A stretch of 64,000 bases of DNA from Aquimarina longa SW024 (GTDB lineage: Bacteria > Bacteroidota > Bacteroidia > Flavobacteriales > Flavobacteriaceae), in NCBI RefSeq assembly GCF_001401755.1, contig NZ_KQ474100.1, positions 312,884 to 376,883 of the forward strand. The letters run 5' to 3'. The notes under the pieces were generated by a model, which was not told the origin of the DNA, did not search any database, and saw only the letters and a program-made list of their open reading frames with translations. A program made the position numbers and the translations under genes. Below are positions 52,599 through 63,516 of the stretch, one piece after another. How positions within the stretch are numbered: the stretch's first letter is position 1; each line of letters opens with the position of its first letter.

Positions 52599-55433
52599 AT
52601 GGTCGTATCAAAAGAAAATATTGAGGTTTTAGGAGCACGTGTTCATAATTTAAAAAACATAGATGTTACCATACCTCGTGAGAAATTAGTAGTTATTACT
52701 GGATTATCAGGGTCAGGGAAATCATCTTTGGCTTTTGATACTATATATGCAGAAGGGCAACGGCGATATATTGAAACTTTCTCTGCCTATGCAAGGCAGT
52801 TTTTAGGAGGATTAGAACGTCCTGATGTTGATAAAATTGATGGTCTTTCTCCTGTTATTGCTATAGAGCAAAAAACTACTAGTAAAAGCCCGCGTAGTAC
52901 CGTAGGAACAATTACCGAAATTTATGATTTTCTAAGATTACTATTTGCTAGAGGTAGTACTGCATATAGCTATACTAGTGGTGAGAAAATGGTGAGTTAT
53001 AGTGATGAACAAATAAAAGATCTAATTTTAAAAGATTTTGAAGGAAAAAAAATAAATATTCTTGCCCCTGTAGTACGCTCTAGAAAAGGGCATTATAGAG
53101 AATTATTTGAACAAATCGCTAAACAAGGATTTGTAAAAGTACGTACCGATGGAGAAATTAAAGATATCACTAAGGGTATGAAACTAGATCGATATAAAAC
53201 TCATGATATTGAGATTGTTATTGATCGGATACTGGTTGCCAAAGATCAGGATAATTCAAAACGCCTTATGGAAACCATTAATACAGCAATGTATCATGGA
53301 GATGATGTATTAATGGTAATAGAGCAAGAATCCCAAGAAGTCCGTTTTTTTAGTAGAAGTTTAATGTGCCCTTCTAGTGGAATATCATACCCTAATCCAG
53401 AACCCAATAATTTTTCATTTAATTCACCAAAAGGTGCTTGTCCAAAATGTAATGGTATTGGTAATCTATATGAGGTGAATCTAAAAAAAATTATCCCAGA
53501 TGATACTAAATCTATTAAAAATGGAGGTTTAGCTCCTCAAGGAACTCAAAAAAAAGACTGGATCTTTAAACAATTAGAATTAATTGCACAGCGTTTTGAT
53601 TTTAAATTAAGTGACCCTATACATAAAATCCCAGAAGAAGCAATGCAAATTATTCTTTATGGAGGAAAAGAAAAATTTAATATAAACAGCAAAACCTTAG
53701 GAGTTAATAGAGAATATAAAATTGATTTTGAAGGTATTGCTACTTTTATAGAAAATACTTATAAGAACAATGACTCTACTTCACTAAAACGTTGGGCTAA
53801 AGATTTTATGGATAATATTGAGTGTCCTGAATGTAACGGATCTAGGTTACGTAAGGAATCTTTATATTTTAAAGTACATGAAAAAAATATTGCAGAACTA
53901 GCTACAATGGATATTAGTGAGCTTTCTGAATGGTTTAAAGTATTGCCTAAACACCTAAATGAAAAGCAATATAAAATTTCTGGAGAAATATTAAAAGAAA
54001 TTAATACAAGACTTCAATTCCTTATAGATGTAGGACTTACCTATCTTTCTTTAAATAGAAGTAGTAAATCACTATCCGGAGGAGAAGCACAACGTATACG
54101 TCTTGCTACTCAAATAGGATCTCAGTTAGTTGGAGTTTTATATATATTGGATGAACCTAGTATTGGTTTACATCAAAGAGATAATGAAAAACTAATCAAT
54201 TCACTACTTCAATTACGAGATATCGGTAATTCTGTAATTGTAGTAGAGCATGATAAAGATATGATCGAACGAGCTGATCATGTAATTGATATAGGACCCC
54301 TAGCAGGAAAATATGGTGGAGAAATTATTAGTGAGGGTACTCCAGAAGAATTGCAACGACACCATACGCTAACCGCAGAATATCTAAGCGGTAAAAAACA
54401 AATTAAAGTCCCTGCAAAACGTAGAAAAGGTAACGGAAAATCAATTTCTTTAAAAGGAGCAACAGGAAATAACTTAAAGAATGTTTCTATTGATATTCCT
54501 TTAGGAAAAATGATAGCAATAACTGGAGTTTCTGGAAGTGGAAAATCTACACTTATTAATGAAACACTTTACCCCATTTTAAACGCTTATTATTTTAATG
54601 GAGTTAAAAAACCAATGCCTTATAAGACTATTAAAGGCTTGGAGCATTCTGATAAAGTAATTGATATAAATCAATCTCCAATAGGTCGAACTCCAAGATC
54701 TAACCCTGCTACATATACAGGCGTTTTTTCTGAAATACGAAGCCTGTTTTCTAAAACACCTGAAGCGATGATTCGTGGATATAAACCAGGACGATTTAGT
54801 TTTAATGTAACTGGAGGAAGATGTGAGACCTGTAAAGGAGGAGGATTACGAGTTATAGAAATGAATTTTTTACCAGATGTATATGTTGAGTGCGAAACCT
54901 GCCAAGGAAAACGCTTTAATAGAGAAACTTTAGAAATTAGATATAAAGGAAAATCAATTGCTGATGTCCTAGAAATGACAATCAATGACGCATGTACGTT
55001 TTTTGAGCATATTCCTAAAATTTATAGAAAACTAGTAACAATTCAGAATGTAGGTTTAGGATATATCACACTAGGGCAACAATCGACTACTCTGTCCGGA
55101 GGAGAAGCGCAACGTATAAAATTAGCAACAGAACTGTCAAAAAGAGATACCGGAAATACATTTTATATCCTTGATGAACCCACAACAGGACTTCATTTTG
55201 AAGATATTCGTGTTTTAATGGACGTTTTAAATAAATTAGTCGATAAAGGAAATACTGTTTTGATTATTGAACATAATTTAGATGTTATTAAAATGGCAGA
55301 TTATATTGTTGACATAGGATATGAAGGAGGAAAAAATGGAGGGAAAATAGTAGCCAAAGGAACTCCTGAAGAAATTATAAAAAATAAAAAAAGTTATACC
55401 GCAAAGTTTTTAAAGAAAGAATTAGGTATTTAA
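52599..55433 (+). CDS. uvrA: Excinuclease ABC subunit A
   Basis: The 944-residue protein shows both ABC units: Walker [14 protein letters not shown] (about residue 33) and [13 protein letters not shown] (about 645). Two signatures [12 protein letters not shown] and [12 protein letters not shown] are present, with Walker [14 protein letters not shown] and [13 protein letters not shown]. Zinc modules include ACPKCNGIG and the paired CETCKGGG / CETCQG. It finds DNA lesions and loads UvrB in nucleotide excision repair. The length is normal. It is followed 20 bp on by the LOG-family gene, so they share a transcript. Confidence 0.97.
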   Translation: MVVSKENIEVLGARVHNLKNIDVTIPREKLVVITGLSGSGKSSLAFDTIYAEGQRRYIETFSAYARQFLGGLERPDVDKIDGLSPVIAIEQKTTSKSPRSTVGTITEIYDFLRLLFARGSTAYSYTSGEKMVSYSDEQIKDLILKDFEGKKINILAPVVRSRKGHYRELFEQIAKQGFVKVRTDGEIKDITKGMKLDRYKTHDIEIVIDRILVAKDQDNSKRLMETINTAMYHGDDVLMVIEQESQEVRFFSRSLMCPSSGISYPNPEPNNFSFNSPKGACPKCNGIGNLYEVNLKKIIPDDTKSIKNGGLAPQGTQKKDWIFKQLELIAQRFDFKLSDPIHKIPEEAMQIILYGGKEKFNINSKTLGVNREYKIDFEGIATFIENTYKNNDSTSLKRWAKDFMDNIECPECNGSRLRKESLYFKVHEKNIAELATMDISELSEWFKVLPKHLNEKQYKISGEILKEINTRLQFLIDVGLTYLSLNRSSKSLSGGEAQRIRLATQIGSQLVGVLYILDEPSIGLHQRDNEKLINSLLQLRDIGNSVIVVEHDKDMIERADHVIDIGPLAGKYGGEIISEGTPEELQRHHTLTAEYLSGKKQIKVPAKRRKGNGKSISLKGATGNNLKNVSIDIPLGKMIAITGVSGSGKSTLINETLYPILNAYYFNGVKKPMPYKTIKGLEHSDKVIDINQSPIGRTPRSNPATYTGVFSEIRSLFSKTPEAMIRGYKPGRFSFNVTGGRCETCKGGGLRVIEMNFLPDVYVECETCQGKRFNRETLEIRYKGKSIADVLEMTINDACTFFEHIPKIYRKLVTIQNVGLGYITLGQQSTTLSGGEAQRIKLATELSKRDTGNTFYILDEPTTGLHFEDIRVLMDVLNKLVDKGNTVLIIEHNLDVIKMADYIVDIGYEGGKNGGKIVAKGTPEEIIKNKKSYTAKFLKKELGI

Positions 55434-55453
55434 AATTAAAGAATTAGAGTTTT

Positions 55454-56143
55454 ATGAGAAAAGAACAGCACCATAAAGGTTGGAATGAAATAAAAACAAA
55501 TGATTCATGGGCAATCTTCAAGATCATGGGAGAATTTGTTAATGGATTTGAAAAAATGAGCAAAATAGGTCCTTGCGTATCTATTTTTGGGTCTGCCCGC
55601 ACAAAAACAGATGATAAATACTATAAATTAGCCGTAGATGTAGCTAAAAAAATTGTAGATCACGGATATGGTGTTATTACTGGAGGAGGACCTGGTATCA
55701 TGGAAGCCGGTAATAAAGGAGCTCATCTTAGCGGTGGTACTTCTGTTGGGTTAAATATAGATTTACCCTTCGAGCAACATGATAACCCATATATCGATAG
55801 AGATAAAAGCCTAGATTTTGATTATTTCTTTGTTCGCAAAGTAATGTTTGTAAAATACTCTCAAGGATTTGTAGTAATGCCAGGAGGATTCGGAACTTTA
55901 GATGAATTATTTGAGGCTATAACACTCATACAAACAAAAAAAATAGGAGAATTCCCTATTATATTGGTAAGTACTGAGTTTTGGGGAGGATTAATCGATT
56001 GGATTAAAAGTACATTGTTAGAAAAATTTGGAAACATAAGCGCTGGAGATTTAGATCTTATTCATGTTGTAGACACTCCGGATGAAGTATTAACAATTTT
56101 AGATAAGTTCTATACAGAATATAATTTAAGCCCTAATTTTTGA
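55454..56143 (+). CDS. LOG family protein (TIGR00730-type Rossmann fold)
   Basis: The 229-residue protein has GGGPGIMEAGNKGAHLSGG (about residue 77) and PGGFGTLDELFEAITLIQTKK (about 142), the two LOG motifs. Family members are phosphoribohydrolases that release bases from nucleoside monophosphates, named for plant cytokinin activation; the bacterial substrate is often AMP-like. It starts 20 bp after the uvrA stop, a pairing that is common in this phylum. Confidence 0.9.
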   Translation: MRKEQHHKGWNEIKTNDSWAIFKIMGEFVNGFEKMSKIGPCVSIFGSARTKTDDKYYKLAVDVAKKIVDHGYGVITGGGPGIMEAGNKGAHLSGGTSVGLNIDLPFEQHDNPYIDRDKSLDFDYFFVRKVMFVKYSQGFVVMPGGFGTLDELFEAITLIQTKKIGEFPIILVSTEFWGGLIDWIKSTLLEKFGNISAGDLDLIHVVDTPDEVLTILDKFYTEYNLSPNF

Positions 56144-56290
56144 AACATTTAATTACATAATCAGTTAGTATATAGTAAAACCTAAGCGATCTATTATACT
56201 ATATTTTTTTAGTATTTTAACAAAAAAAAATAGGGACATAACACATTTCCCTGTTTTTATATTATAACCTCTTTAACCAAAATTTTAAAA

Positions 56291-59122
56291 TTGAATATTA
56301 TAAAAATATATAATACTATAATTATCTTTTTTGTATTTACTACTATAGTATCCGCTCAGCATGATATAGTTATAAATGCTAATTTGGATATCCCAAAAAA
56401 GGTTATAACAATAGAGCAAGAAATTACATATACCAATTCATCAAAAGATACTCTTACACAATTATTTTTTCATGATTGGGCCAATAGTTTTTCTAATAAA
56501 ACCACACCTCTTGGTAAAAGGTTTAACGAAGATTTTATGAAGCGTTTTTATTTTGCAAAAGATAAAGAACGAGGAAGTACAACCATCCAAAATATTACTA
56601 CTTCAAAAAAACAATCGTTAGAATGGGGAAGACATAATGGAATTCAGGATATTATATGGGTTACAACTCCTACTCCTATTTTCCCTGGAGAAAGCCAAAC
56701 CTTGCTTTTTAAATATAAAATCAAAGTAGCTAGTGATAAGTTTACCAGATATGGGTATAACGAAAATGGAAATTTTAGCCTAAAATATTGGTATATTATT
56801 CCTGCAGTGTACGATACAAAATGGAATATTTATAGTCATAAAAATCAAGATGATTTATACGCTCCTATAGCTAATTATAAAGTGAGTTTTACAATTCCTT
56901 CAGCATATACTATCATAAGTGACTTAGAACAAAAAAATGACCCTATACCTACTAATGAACATCTAAAAACGATTTCTCTTATAGGAAATAAAAGAAATGA
57001 AGTAAATCTGTACATAGAGAAAGTATCATCCTTTTATAGTTTTCAAAATAATGGAATTGAGTTTATAAGCAATATAAATAATGTTGATTTATTACCTGAG
57101 ATGAAATCAATTGCAACAGGTAGAATCATTAGGTTCTTAAATGAAAGATTAGGAGCCTATCCTTTTGATAAAATTATGATCTCTGAGAGTGATTATAAAA
57201 AAAATCCTGTATATGGATTAAATCAATTACCCGATATTCTAAGACCATTTCCTGATGGTTTTCAATACGAGATCAAACAACTAAAAGCAATAACAGAATA
57301 CTATCTCGAAAAAACATTACTAATAAACCCACGACAAGATATTTGGATACGAGATGCTATACAGATTCATCTAATGATGTCGTATACCAAAAAGTATTAT
57401 CCAAAAATGAAACTGATTGGTAAGCTTAGTAATATTATTGGCATACGATGGTTTCATATTGCCGATCTCGACTTTAATGATCAATATTTTTTAGGGTATA
57501 AAAACATGATCAGACTATTTCTGGATCAGCCTTTATCAAAACCAAAAGATGAATTAATAAAATTTAATAGAAACATTGCGAATGCCTATAAAGCAGGAGT
57601 AGGATTTAAATATTTAGAAGATTATCTGGGTGATGATACCATTATTGATCAAAGTATTAAAGAATTTTATAGCCAAAATGTATTGCAGTATACCAACTCC
57701 AATACATACAGAGAAATTCTTACCTCATTAGCAACAAAAGATATCGAATGGTTCTTCGAAGATTTTGTACAAACTAATAAAAAGCTAGATTTTAAAATAA
57801 AATCAGTAAAAAAGACAACTGATTCTATTGAAGTTACGATTAAAAATAAAGGAGATAATTCGATGCCAGTTTCTCTTTATGGGCTAAGAAAAAAAAATAT
57901 AGTTTCTAAAACTTGGATTACAGATATTAAGAATACTAAAACTGTAAAGATTGCTAATCAAGATATTAGTAAACTGGTATTAGATTATGATCAAAATATA
58001 CCAGAAGTAAATAGACGTAATAATCATAAAAATCTAAAATGGATATTCAATAAACCACTACAATTTAGATTTTTACAAGATGCTGAAGACCCCAGATATA
58101 ATCAATTATTCTTTATTCCAGAATTTGAATTTAATGTGTATGATGGTTTTACAATAGCCTCCAAATTTTATAATAGATCGTTTATAAGAAAGAATTTTGA
58201 ATATAATATATCTCCTGCCTATGGATTCAACTCTAATAAGTTACTGGGATCCACAGCAATACTATATAGACATCAAGTATCAGAATATGATCTATATCAA
58301 ATACAATATGGAATGAAAGCTAGCATGTACAGCTATGCTCCTAACCTATTGTTTAGAAAACTTTCATCGTCTGTAAATTTTCTTTTTAGACCCAAAGACC
58401 TTAGATCAAATAAGAAACAAAAATTAACGTTAAGGAATGTAAATGTTTTTAGAGAACAAAATAAAAAAAGGAAAGTTCCTACTCCTAACTATAATATATT
58501 TAATATAAGATATAAAAATACAGATTTTAATCTTACTGATTTTATAGGGTATTCTGTTGATTATCAAATATCAAAAAACTTTAGTAAAATATCAACTGCT
58601 ATAAATTACAGAAAATTATTTATTAATAATAGGCAATTAAATCTACGCTTATTTGCTGGATCTTTTATATTTAATGATACCGAAAAAGATGGTAATTTCT
58701 TTAGCTTTGCTCTAGACAGACCTACAGATTATTTATTTGATTACAACTACTTAGGTCGTAGTGAAAGTACAGGACTTGTAAGTCAGCAAATTATTTTAGC
58801 AGAAGGCGGATTTAAATCAAAACTTAAATATCCGTATTCTAATCAATGGATTACTACTCTAAACGCTAACACTAACATATGGAATTGGATTTATGCATAT
58901 GGTGATGTAGGAATAATTAAAAGCAAAGGAATCTCTTCTAAATTTGTATACGATGCAGGAGTACGATTAAGTTTAGTGGCAGATTATTTTGAAGTATTCT
59001 TCCCTGTAGTTTCTAATAACGGATGGGAAATATCACAACAAAATTATAATGAACGAATACGATTTATAATAACATTAAGTCCTGAAACATTAATAAAGCT
59101 TTTTACAAGAGAATGGTATTAG
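56291..59122 (+). CDS. M1 aminopeptidase-like protein lacking a visible zinc motif
   Basis: The 943-residue protein has a signal peptide (about residues 1-22, ending TTIVSAQ). An N-terminal beta domain similar to M1 metallopeptidases follows (ITYTNSSKDTLTQLFFHDWANSF; YNENGNFSLKYWYIIPAVYD). Next comes a helical part with RLGAYPFDKIMISESDYKKN, which normally lies before HEXXH. Here the HEXXH site reads AITEYYLEK and the later W-x-E-G site reads DIWIRDA, so no zinc ligands are present. The C-terminal third (from about 600) has outer-membrane-like strands and ends PETLIKLFTREWY. Start is TTG 2 bp past an A-run. The role is unknown, possibly a non-catalytic relative. Confidence 0.6.
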   Translation: MNIIKIYNTIIIFFVFTTIVSAQHDIVINANLDIPKKVITIEQEITYTNSSKDTLTQLFFHDWANSFSNKTTPLGKRFNEDFMKRFYFAKDKERGSTTIQNITTSKKQSLEWGRHNGIQDIIWVTTPTPIFPGESQTLLFKYKIKVASDKFTRYGYNENGNFSLKYWYIIPAVYDTKWNIYSHKNQDDLYAPIANYKVSFTIPSAYTIISDLEQKNDPIPTNEHLKTISLIGNKRNEVNLYIEKVSSFYSFQNNGIEFISNINNVDLLPEMKSIATGRIIRFLNERLGAYPFDKIMISESDYKKNPVYGLNQLPDILRPFPDGFQYEIKQLKAITEYYLEKTLLINPRQDIWIRDAIQIHLMMSYTKKYYPKMKLIGKLSNIIGIRWFHIADLDFNDQYFLGYKNMIRLFLDQPLSKPKDELIKFNRNIANAYKAGVGFKYLEDYLGDDTIIDQSIKEFYSQNVLQYTNSNTYREILTSLATKDIEWFFEDFVQTNKKLDFKIKSVKKTTDSIEVTIKNKGDNSMPVSLYGLRKKNIVSKTWITDIKNTKTVKIANQDISKLVLDYDQNIPEVNRRNNHKNLKWIFNKPLQFRFLQDAEDPRYNQLFFIPEFEFNVYDGFTIASKFYNRSFIRKNFEYNISPAYGFNSNKLLGSTAILYRHQVSEYDLYQIQYGMKASMYSYAPNLLFRKLSSSVNFLFRPKDLRSNKKQKLTLRNVNVFREQNKKRKVPTPNYNIFNIRYKNTDFNLTDFIGYSVDYQISKNFSKISTAINYRKLFINNRQLNLRLFAGSFIFNDTEKDGNFFSFALDRPTDYLFDYNYLGRSESTGLVSQQIILAEGGFKSKLKYPYSNQWITTLNANTNIWNWIYAYGDVGIIKSKGISSKFVYDAGVRLSLVADYFEVFFPVVSNNGWEISQQNYNERIRFIITLSPETLIKLFTREWY

Positions 59123-59259
59123 TATATATTTAAAAACAATAAATGTGAAATTTTTAAACATTTGTTAATTAACTTTTAAAATAAGGTTCAAAAACAATAA
59201 TAGTTCAATGAAAAACGGTTTTTAATGAATAATACTCAATAAATTTAAGAGTTTGCGCC

Positions 59260-59290
59260 TTGCAAATGGTCAGTATTTTAATTAAATTTG
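59260..59290 (+). promoter_or_regulatory. Promoter of the E1 gene: TTG-N20-TAAATTTG
   Basis: TTG at 59260-59262 and TAAATTTG at 59283-59290, spacer 20 bp, is a complete Bacteroidota-type promoter. It lies 28 bp before the ATG at 59319. Confidence 0.65.
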
Positions 59291-59318
59291 CAATCTATTA
59301 AAACAAAATTCCGTTCAC

Positions 59319-61733
59319 ATGCAAACTGATACCGTTACTTCATCTAATATTTCATTCGAAGAATATAAAAACCAAATCCTTAGAGATTATAAGATTGCTT
59401 TGGTTAGTCGAGAATGTAGTATGCTTGGAAGACGGGAGGTATTAACTGGTAAATCAAAATTTGGAATTTTTGGAGGAGGAAAAGAGCTACCCCAGCTCGC
59501 CATGGCTAGGGTTTTTCGTGATGGAGATTTTAGATCAGGATATTATAGAGATCAAACGTTCATGATGGCAATTGATAAGTATAGTATAGAACAATTCTTC
59601 GCAGGTTTATATGCTCATACGGATATTGTAAAAGAGCCTTTTGCTGCAGGAAGACAGATGGGAGGACATTTTTCTACACATAGCTTAAATGAAGATGGAA
59701 CATGGAAAAACCTAACACAACAAAAAAATTCAAGTTCAGACATCTCCCCTACTGCTGGTCAAATGCCTCGATTGTTAGGACTCGCACAAGCATCAAAAGT
59801 GTATCGTAATGAAAAAGGAATTACTAATGGTTCTAATTTTTCAATTAAAGGAAATGAAATAGCTTGGGGTACTATCGGAAATGCCAGTACTAGCGAAGGA
59901 TTATTTTGGGAAACTATAAATGCTGGTGGTGTATTACAAGTACCTATGGTTGTTAGTGTTTGGGATGATGAATATGGGATATCTGTCCACGCTAAACACC
60001 AAACTACTAAAGAAGATATATCACTTATTCTAGAAGGTTTTAGACGAGATGATACTCATAATGGATATGAGATTTTTAAAGTTAATGGATGGGACTATGC
60101 AGCATTGATAGAAACATATGAGAAAGCAGAAAAATTAGCTCGTGAAAAACATATTCCTGTTATTATTCATGTAAAAGAATTAACACAACCACAAGGACAC
60201 TCTACTTCTGGATCGCACGAAAGATATAAAAATGAAGAACGATTAAACTGGGAACGTGAACATGATTGCAATAAAAAATTTAAAGAATGGATTATTGAAC
60301 ATGATATTGCTACAGCAGCAGAGTTGTTAGATTTTGAAAAAACTGCAAAAAAAGAAGTACGAGAAGGAAAAACCAGAGCTTGGAATTCTTATTTATCCGA
60401 GATCAAATCAGAGCAAAAAGATGCTATTGCTATTCTTAAGTCTGTAGAGGTAAAAAGTACAAATAAAAACTTTATCTCTCCATTAATCAATACTTTAGAA
60501 GCTAAAGATGAACCTATTCGAAAAGATATTTTAGAAGCTACAAGAAAAGCATTAAGACATATTACTAAAGAAAATTTTACTGAAAAATCAACACTTCAGA
60601 ATTGGGTAAATACTTATATCAATACTACTCAACCAAAATATAGTGCTCATCTATATAATGATAGTGAATCTAGTGCTATTCACATAAAAGAGGTAAAACC
60701 TCTCTATAACGAAGATGCAGAGTTAGTTGATGGTAGAGTTATTATTAGAGATAATTTTGATGAATTATTTAATAGAGTCCCCGAAACGCTTATTTTTGGA
60801 GAAGATAGTGGTAAAATTGGTGATGTAAATCAGGGGTTAGAAGGGCTTCAGGAAAAATACGGAGAAACTAGAGTTTCTGATGCAGGAATTCGAGAAGCCA
60901 CAATAATCGGACAAGGAATAGGAATGGCTATGAGAGGTCTCAGACCTATTGCAGAAATCCAATACTTAGACTATATATTATACTGTGTACAAGGATTAAG
61001 TGATGATCTTGCAACATTACGATATAGAACTTTTGCAAAACAAAAAGCTCCTTTAATCATAAGAACACGAGGACATCGATTAGAAGGAATATGGCACTCA
61101 GGATCTCAAATGGGAGGACTCATACATTTATTAAGAGGTATTCATATTTTGGTTCCTCGAAATATGACTAAAGCAGCAGGATTCTATAATACATTAATGG
61201 ATAGTGATGAGCCTGGATTAATCGTAGAATGTCTTAATGGATATCGATTAAAAGAAAAAATGCCGTCTAATTTATCCGAAACTAGAACTCCTATAGGAGT
61301 GGTTGAAACAGTGAAGGAAGGAACAGATATTACTTTAGTGTCTTATGGTTCTACATTACGACTAGTAGAACAAGCTGCAAAAGAATTATTATCAGTAGGA
61401 ATTAATGCAGAAGTAATCGATACTCAATCCTTACTTCCTTTTGATTTAAATCACGATATTGTAAAAAGTGTAGCTAAAACAAATCGCCTATTGATCATTG
61501 ATGAAGATGTTCCGGGTGGTGCTACAGGATATATTTTACATAAATTAATTGATGAACAAAATATATACCAATACTTAGACAGTAAGCCACAAACCCTAAG
61601 TGCTAAACCACATAGACCTGCTTTTGGAACTGATGGAGACTACTTTAGTAAACCATCTACAGAAGATATTTTTGAAAAAGTATATGTTATCATGAATGAA
61701 ACAGATCCTAATAAGTATCCACAATTGAGATAA
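59319..61733 (+). CDS. Fused E1 alpha/beta 2-oxoacid dehydrogenase (thiamine-dependent)
   Basis: The 804-residue protein joins an alpha half and a beta half. The alpha half (1-410) has GRQMGGHFSTHS and the thiamine-diphosphate motif IGNASTSEGLFWETINAGG. The beta half (about 470-804) has FGEDSGKIGDVNQGLEGL, EIQYLDYILYCVQGLSDDLA and SYGSTLRLVEQAAKEL. The pair would decarboxylate a 2-oxoacid, likely branched-chain (2-oxoisovalerate) or pyruvate, passing the acyl group to an E2. The fused form is usual in Bacteroidota. No E2 or E3 gene lies in the window. A complete promoter lies just upstream and a terminator downstream. Confidence 0.87.
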   Translation: MQTDTVTSSNISFEEYKNQILRDYKIALVSRECSMLGRREVLTGKSKFGIFGGGKELPQLAMARVFRDGDFRSGYYRDQTFMMAIDKYSIEQFFAGLYAHTDIVKEPFAAGRQMGGHFSTHSLNEDGTWKNLTQQKNSSSDISPTAGQMPRLLGLAQASKVYRNEKGITNGSNFSIKGNEIAWGTIGNASTSEGLFWETINAGGVLQVPMVVSVWDDEYGISVHAKHQTTKEDISLILEGFRRDDTHNGYEIFKVNGWDYAALIETYEKAEKLAREKHIPVIIHVKELTQPQGHSTSGSHERYKNEERLNWEREHDCNKKFKEWIIEHDIATAAELLDFEKTAKKEVREGKTRAWNSYLSEIKSEQKDAIAILKSVEVKSTNKNFISPLINTLEAKDEPIRKDILEATRKALRHITKENFTEKSTLQNWVNTYINTTQPKYSAHLYNDSESSAIHIKEVKPLYNEDAELVDGRVIIRDNFDELFNRVPETLIFGEDSGKIGDVNQGLEGLQEKYGETRVSDAGIREATIIGQGIGMAMRGLRPIAEIQYLDYILYCVQGLSDDLATLRYRTFAKQKAPLIIRTRGHRLEGIWHSGSQMGGLIHLLRGIHILVPRNMTKAAGFYNTLMDSDEPGLIVECLNGYRLKEKMPSNLSETRTPIGVVETVKEGTDITLVSYGSTLRLVEQAAKELLSVGINAEVIDTQSLLPFDLNHDIVKSVAKTNRLLIIDEDVPGGATGYILHKLIDEQNIYQYLDSKPQTLSAKPHRPAFGTDGDYFSKPSTEDIFEKVYVIMNETDPNKYPQLR

Positions 61734-61763
61734 TAAAAATTTTATCTATTATAATAATACTAT

Positions 61764-61808
61764 AGAGTTCAGAAGTTTTTTTAAAATTTGTGAACTCTTT
61801 TTTTTTAA
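61764..61808 (+). terminator. Terminator after the E1 gene
   Basis: AGAGTTCA (61764-61771) and TGAACTCT (61791-61798) pair perfectly, followed by a T8 run. It lies about 30 bp past the stop. Confidence 0.8.
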
Positions 61809-61865
61809 AGAAATATATTTACCGAATACACAACTATAATAGATTTATTTTAGTGACGAGTATAT

Positions 61866-62468
61866 TTATTGAAAGTTTTCTATTTTAATTCGTTTTCCAT
61901 CTTTATAAGAGATGACAAAAATTTTCTTACTAAAACCAGAAGTTATTAATGTTTTTCTAAAAACTTGAGCTTCGGATAGTGTTTCAAAAATTCCTAAACT
62001 CATTTTATAGTATGAAGTATCACTATAAATAAGAGCATTAATGTATTTTTCTGAAATAAGAGGAACCTCTTTAGAATAAAAAGCTTTTAGTTGAACAGAG
62101 TATACTGTATCCTTATTAATTAATTTTCTATAAAGATATAAATTGCTAATTTCTTTAAGGTTTATTTTTTCTTTTTTTAATTTTTCTAATTCTTCCTGAG
62201 CAGACTCTAATTCTTCTTTTATCAAAGAAAGTTCAACGATATTATTCTGTGGCAAATGTTTTTTATAATAAAATGCATTAAAAATAAAAAAAATAGTTAC
62301 TATAAAAAGAACACCTAAAAATATTCCATAGATTCTATTTGATTTTTTACTTTTTTTTAACTTCTCTGATTCTTTATCAAGAAGATCCTCTAGTCGCTTT
62401 TGTTTAATTTCAGATTTTTCTATCTGATCATGTAATGATAAAAGATCTTCATCTTCAATAACCTTCAT
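61866..62468 (-). CDS. Coiled-coil membrane protein with SPOR-like C-terminus
   Basis: The 200-residue protein has an N-terminal heptad-rich region (LLSLHDQIEKSEIKQKRLED), one membrane helix (about 47-66), another coiled coil (about 78-105) and a C-terminal domain. The pattern is YSVQLKAFYS...YYKMSLGIFETLSEAQVFRKTLITSGF, close to the SPOR fold (YxVQLGxF...xRV..GxF.....A......L....). SPOR domains bind denuded peptidoglycan at division sites. Paralogous by its first 70 residues to the gene at 62506; both lie on the minus strand with a 37-bp gap, so they form an operon. Confidence 0.65.
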   Translation of the reverse strand: MKVIEDEDLLSLHDQIEKSEIKQKRLEDLLDKESEKLKKSKKSNRIYGIFLGVLFIVTIFFIFNAFYYKKHLPQNNIVELSLIKEELESAQEELEKLKKEKINLKEISNLYLYRKLINKDTVYSVQLKAFYSKEVPLISEKYINALIYSDTSYYKMSLGIFETLSEAQVFRKTLITSGFSKKIFVISYKDGKRIKIENFQ

Positions 62469-62505
62469 TGTATAGGGGGGTTAATAAGGTTTAAAATATG
62501 TCACT

Positions 62506-63339
62506 TTATGGAAGCTTCTGTTCTGTTATTTTATAAACGACTCCATTACTTATTTCTAAAACTAAAATAGGTTTATCAGTAATAACTTTCTTAAAAGCTG
62601 TTAATGGAAAACCATTAGAAATCTGATTAATACCATTAACTTTTATTTTTATATTATCATCTAATTCTAAATTTCGATATCTAGCATGTTGATTATGAAT
62701 ATAATAATTATTATATAAAAAATATAATGTATCTCCATTTTTATCTATATCATACTCAGCCTTACCATATTCCTTGGCTTTTTTAACTGCTTTTTTACCT
62801 TGATAGTATTCTATATTGTCAGTTTCTATAAATATGACTCCATTATTTTTATATACTTTATTTACATAGCAGTATACTTTTTTATATTTAGATTTTCTAG
62901 GACTGATAACATCTGCTCTTCCTGTTTTACTACGATGAATAATTGTACTCATTTTGTTAGAATTTTTACCATCATCTATACTGTTTATATAATCTAACGT
63001 CTTTTTACTTTTATATTCAGAAATATTTGTTCTAAGCTCCATCACTTCTTTTCTCAGTGAATCATTTGTTAATAAAAGTTGATTAACATTACTTGGTTCT
63101 TCTTCAGGTAGTATAATTTCATTGCTCCCTTCTTGTTGAGTTAAGAACACATAATAGCTTCCTATAGCTAATAACAGCATTAAAATTATAATAAATACAA
63201 AGTAAAAATTACGTATGTTTTTGTTTCTTTTTAAATCATTAGAAATAGAAATCAGGCGATCTTCTAATCGCTGTTGTTTTACATCTGTTTTTTCTATCTG
63301 ATAATATAATGATAAAAGCTTCCCTTCTTTTTTATTCAT
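62506..63339 (-). CDS. Coiled-coil membrane protein, paralogue of the SPOR-like protein
   Basis: The ATG at 63339 is chosen (MNKKEGKLLSLYYQIEKTD) because it aligns with the start of the downstream paralogue; a longer frame from 63393 would add 18 unmatched residues. The 277-residue protein has a cytosolic heptad region, a membrane helix (about 45-65), a coiled coil and a large extracytoplasmic domain (YKKVYCYVNKVYKNNGVIFI, then LELDNIKIKVNGINQ) that I do not recognise. No SPOR-like ending. It probably interacts with its neighbour through the shared N-terminal part. Confidence 0.6.
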   Translation of the reverse strand: MNKKEGKLLSLYYQIEKTDVKQQRLEDRLISISNDLKRNKNIRNFYFVFIIILMLLLAIGSYYVFLTQQEGSNEIILPEEEPSNVNQLLLTNDSLRKEVMELRTNISEYKSKKTLDYINSIDDGKNSNKMSTIIHRSKTGRADVISPRKSKYKKVYCYVNKVYKNNGVIFIETDNIEYYQGKKAVKKAKEYGKAEYDIDKNGDTLYFLYNNYYIHNQHARYRNLELDDNIKIKVNGINQISNGFPLTAFKKVITDKPILVLEISNGVVYKITEQKLP

Positions 63340-63516
63340 TTTCTTATACAGTAAATAATTCCAATTCAATTTCAAAATAATGCATGCCCTCAAACATGTC
63401 TATTATTAATGTTGATTATAAAAAAACCACATCAAAAATAAACACAGGCTGTATGCTCCATATTGAGGTCTAGTCAGTATAGAAATAGGATATAAAAATT
63501 ACAATAAACTAAATAC

